Shown: in pieces, positions 5,005 through 6,771 of the stretch
Layout: the number at the start of each line of letters is the position of its first letter
How positions within the stretch are numbered: the stretch's first letter is position 1
Assembly: GCA_041608535.1 (NCBI GenBank)
Contig: JBFISM010000170.1
Coordinates: forward strand, 1 to 6,771
DNA from: JBFISM01 sp041608535
Lineage (GTDB): Bacteria; Actinomycetota; Acidimicrobiia; Spongiisociales; UBA5794
Length of the DNA: 6,771 nt
Direction: 5' to 3'
The notes under the pieces: model-generated
Databases searched by the model: none
Told to the model about the DNA's origin: nothing
What the model saw: only the letters and a program-made list of their open reading frames with translations
Made by a program: the position numbers and the translations under genes

Positions 5005-5642
5005 ACGAGCCGCTCATCTCGGCGTATCTCGACGGCGCTCTCGGTCCGGGCGAGCTCGACGTGATCGTCGGGCATCTCGAGACGTGCCCCGCTTGTCTCG
5101 AGATGTTCCACGCCATCAAGGCAGTACGCGCCGCCGTCCGCACCCTGCCGGGGCTCGATCCGCCCGACGAGTTGGTCGACCTGGTCGGAGTTGGCGCCTG
5201 GGCCGCTGCTCCGGTGCGGCGGGTGGCCGCTCATCCTGGAGCCGAGTTGTCGGCCTACCTCGACGGCGAGCTGTCGACCCCCGAGGCGGCGACGGTCACC
5301 GCGCATCTGGCTACTTGTTCTGCGTGCCGCAGTGAACTCCAGGAGCTGGACGCGGCGCGCACGGCGATCCGTGCCCTGCCGAGACTGGAAGCTCCGGATG
5401 TCGCGTTCCCGGTGCGGGTGGCGTCTGCCGATGGCGCATCGGTGCGGCGTCGCCTGCGCTTGCGCTATCTGGCAAGCGCCGCCGCAGTGGCGGCCGCGCT
5501 GCTCGCCCTAGGCGTCCTCGGTGGCGGCGACCAGCCCTCGACCGTCGACATCGACCGGCTCGTGGACCACCACAAGGCCCGTCAGTCTGTGGAGGCGGGT
5601 TTTGGTGTGATACCTGCACTGTTGCCCGAGGTGAACCCGTGA
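4992..5642 (+). CDS. Membrane anti-sigma factor with two tandem ZAS zinc-finger domains
   Basis: Binds and silences the neighbouring sigma factor in the cytoplasm (RseA-like role, inferred from domain and position). The 216-residue protein has two zf-HC2/ZAS modules: SAYLDG with HLETCPAC (His28, Cys32, Cys35), then SAYLDG with HLATCSAC (His105, Cys109, Cys112). Possible fourth zinc ligands are Cys3 and His81. A transmembrane helix (about 159-179) and a short outer tail of 37 residues follow, a suitable target for the RseB-like protein encoded next. The GTG at 4992 has GAGGGAG eight bases upstream. A second GTG at 5001 would give a tidy GTGA overlap with the sigma stop but would lose both that spacing and Cys3, so I prefer 4992. 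Two ZAS domains in one anti-sigma factor is unusual and looks like an internal duplication. Confidence 0.9.
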   Translation: MACVNEPLISAYLDGALGPGELDVIVGHLETCPACLEMFHAIKAVRAAVRTLPGLDPPDELVDLVGVGAWAAAPVRRVAAHPGAELSAYLDGELSTPEAATVTAHLATCSACRSELQELDAARTAIRALPRLEAPDVAFPVRVASADGASVRRRLRLRYLASAAAVAAALLALGVLGGGDQPSTVDIDRLVDHHKARQSVEAGFGVIPALLPEVNP

Positions 5643-6562
5643 TGCGACGGGCATTTGCGGTGGGGATGATGGCGCTGGCAACGCTCGTCGCAGCTACTCC
5701 GGCCTTTGCCGACGACCTGGATGATTATCTCGACAAGGCCGCGGCCGCCGACTACGCCGGGACGCAAGTCGTGGTGACGGTGTGGGATGGCGAGCACACG
5801 GCTGAGGAGGTCTATGTCGAACGGCTCGACGAGATGCTCATGGTGGGCTCCGAGGGACGAGAGGTCGTCGCCGGAGGGGGCAAGACGTTCACCGGCTTCG
5901 AGGGAGTGGTGCTCGCCGAGTGGGCGGGCTCGGAGGTTTCCGATCGCTACACCACGAGTGAGCCGCAGCCGACGATGCAGCTGGGGCGCGACGCCCTGGC
6001 GGTCACCGTGTTCGAAGACGACCGACCGAGGGTGCACATCGTGTTCGACGCAGATACCTGGGCGCCGATGTCGACCGAGGTCTACGACGCCAGCGGCAAT
6101 CGGTTCCGCTTCGCGTCGTTCACCGACTTCGACACTGCCCCGCGGCGTGCGTACGAGAAGATGGGCTCGACCGAAGACACCTACGAGGTGGTGACGCGGA
6201 TCGACGAGACGTCGCTCCCGGCCATGGTCGCCGGGTACGGCCGGCTCGACGTGTATCGCGACCAGGACGGCGTCATCCAGGCGTTCTACGGCGATGGTCT
6301 GTTCTCCTTCAGCGTGTTCCAGCTGCGCGGGGACCACTGGGAGCGGCGCTTCCGCGAGGCAAGTGCCTTCCACGTCGACGGCGATCCGTACGCCGTCCTC
6401 GCCAATCCCGCCGATGTCTGGGTGCGGTGGATGAACCACGGCACGACGTATCTCCTCGTCGGCGATCTGCCACCCGATCATCTCGAAGTCGTCCTCGCCC
6501 AGTTGCCCGAGCCGGGCGACGGCAACCTCCTGGCCCGGCTGTGGCGAGGTCTGTTCGGCTGA
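5642..6562 (+). CDS. rseB: Secreted MucB/RseB-like regulator of the sigma factor
   Basis: In Proteobacteria RseB sits outside the inner membrane, binds the anti-sigma factor and shields it from proteolysis until envelope stress. This 306-residue protein has a signal peptide (Arg2-Arg3, hydrophobic 4-19, cleavage likely after AFA at 21-23). An N-terminal domain (about 24-165) shows DYAGTQVVV, a RDALAVTVF strand and VFDADTWAPMSTEVYDASG, as in the lipoprotein-like RseB fold. A C-terminal domain (about 185-285) contains FYGDGLFSFSVFQLRG (215-230), nearly the same as the RseB signature FYSDGLFSFSV, then YLLVGDLP. Length agrees with RseB (about 315). ATG at 5642 overlaps the anti-sigma stop as TGATG, with GAGG ten bases upstream; GTG at 5639 is an alternative that adds one residue. 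There is no membrane anchor after the signal. It completes a sigma, anti-sigma, RseB operon. Confidence 0.88.
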   Translation: MRRAFAVGMMALATLVAATPAFADDLDDYLDKAAAADYAGTQVVVTVWDGEHTAEEVYVERLDEMLMVGSEGREVVAGGGKTFTGFEGVVLAEWAGSEVSDRYTTSEPQPTMQLGRDALAVTVFEDDRPRVHIVFDADTWAPMSTEVYDASGNRFRFASFTDFDTAPRRAYEKMGSTEDTYEVVTRIDETSLPAMVAGYGRLDVYRDQDGVIQAFYGDGLFSFSVFQLRGDHWERRFREASAFHVDGDPYAVLANPADVWVRWMNHGTTYLLVGDLPPDHLEVVLAQLPEPGDGNLLARLWRGLFG

Positions 6563-6578
6563 GATTGGTGGCTCAGCT
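6557..6578. terminator. Hairpin spanning both convergent stop codons
   Basis: GCTGAG (6558-6563) and CTCAGC (6572-6577) form a perfect 6-bp stem, extended by a G-T pair, around the 8-base loop ATTGGTGG. It contains the stop codons of the rseB-like gene and the convergent dehydrogenase gene. By symmetry it could end transcription from both sides, but neither strand has a T-run, so efficiency is uncertain. Confidence 0.45.
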
Positions 6579-6771
6579 CTCGTCGCGGCCGATCTCGCGC
6601 CGGGCCACGACCATCGCGTGCACTTCGTCCGGTCCGTCGGCGAGACGGAGCGTTCTCGCCATGGCATACATGCGGGCGAGCGGAAAGTCATCGCTCACTC
6701 CGCCACCACCGTGGACCTGGATGGCTTTGTCGAGCACCCAGGTGGCGACGTTGGGAGCGACCACCTTGATC
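6573..6771 (-). CDS. Acyl-CoA dehydrogenase, C-terminal end (5' part outside window)
   Basis: Flavoenzyme of fatty-acid or acyl-CoA oxidation that introduces the alpha-beta double bond. Only the last 65 residues are in the window, read on the minus strand and ending at TGA (6575-6573). The visible part is the end of the C-terminal helical domain: IQVHGGGGVSDDFPLARMYA followed by RTLRLADGPDEVH, then a short charged tail. IQVHGG-GVS and RTLR-ADGPDEVH are typical of the ACAD10/ACAD11-like group and bacterial FadE-type enzymes. The catalytic base would lie in the missing part in most families. The frame is open to the right edge. It converges on the rseB-like gene with only 10 bp between stop codons and shows no functional link to the stress operon. 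Confidence 0.92.
   Translation of the reverse strand, partial: IKVVAPNVATWVLDKAIQVHGGGGVSDDFPLARMYAMARTLRLADGPDEVHAMVVARREIGRDES

Noticed and set aside
5582..6691. A 369-codon minus-strand open frame
   Set aside because: It is the shadow of the rseB-like gene in GC-rich DNA. The plus-strand frame has a signal peptide and RseB motifs, and the minus frame also overlaps the dehydrogenase gene on the same strand out of frame.

Overview
The window is GC-rich, densely packed DNA from a high-GC Gram-positive organism. A WhiB-family iron-sulfur regulator, which is essentially confined to Actinobacteria and their phages, sits beside a SigE-like ECF sigma factor with a zinc-binding (ZAS) anti-sigma factor. 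GTG and TTG starts predominate: of the seven genes whose 5' ends are visible, only sdhA and the rseB-like gene start with ATG. A deep-branching actinobacterium such as a member of the Acidimicrobiia would fit, but that placement is inference.

Left part, minus strand (1-2299): a succinate dehydrogenase operon read leftward, sdhC (five-helix cytochrome b anchor) then sdhA (flavoprotein, cut by the window edge). sdhB presumably follows outside the window. Divergent from it, behind a TTGACA-type promoter, is a WhiB/WhiB2-type regulator (2518-2796).

Middle (2797-3263): about 470 bp with no convincing gene but much structure. It holds inverted repeats just after whiB, a 16-bp perfect palindrome, a 7-bp-stem hairpin, and two tandem 72-bp units sharing an exact 60-bp core, which end just upstream of the next gene. 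That gene (3264-4181) encodes an unrecognised protein with an N-terminal membrane anchor and a C-terminal region resembling a catalytically dead Mrr/PD-(D/E)XK fold. tatA follows 65 bp later.

Right part (4424-6562): a complete envelope-stress module in one tightly coupled operon: ECF sigma factor (SigE-like), membrane anti-sigma factor with two tandem ZAS zinc domains, and a secreted two-domain MucB/RseB-like protein. The genes overlap at both junctions. A near-consensus ECF promoter (GGGAACC, 16 bp, CGTT) lies just upstream, so the operon is probably autoregulated. In the proposed model, the RseB-like protein senses envelope state outside the membrane and contacts the short outer tail of the anti-sigma factor, which releases the sigma factor inside. 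The adjacent tatA recalls the mycobacterial sigE-rseA-htrA-tatB locus. The window closes with the 3' end of a convergent acyl-CoA dehydrogenase gene; a hairpin spanning both stop codons separates the two.
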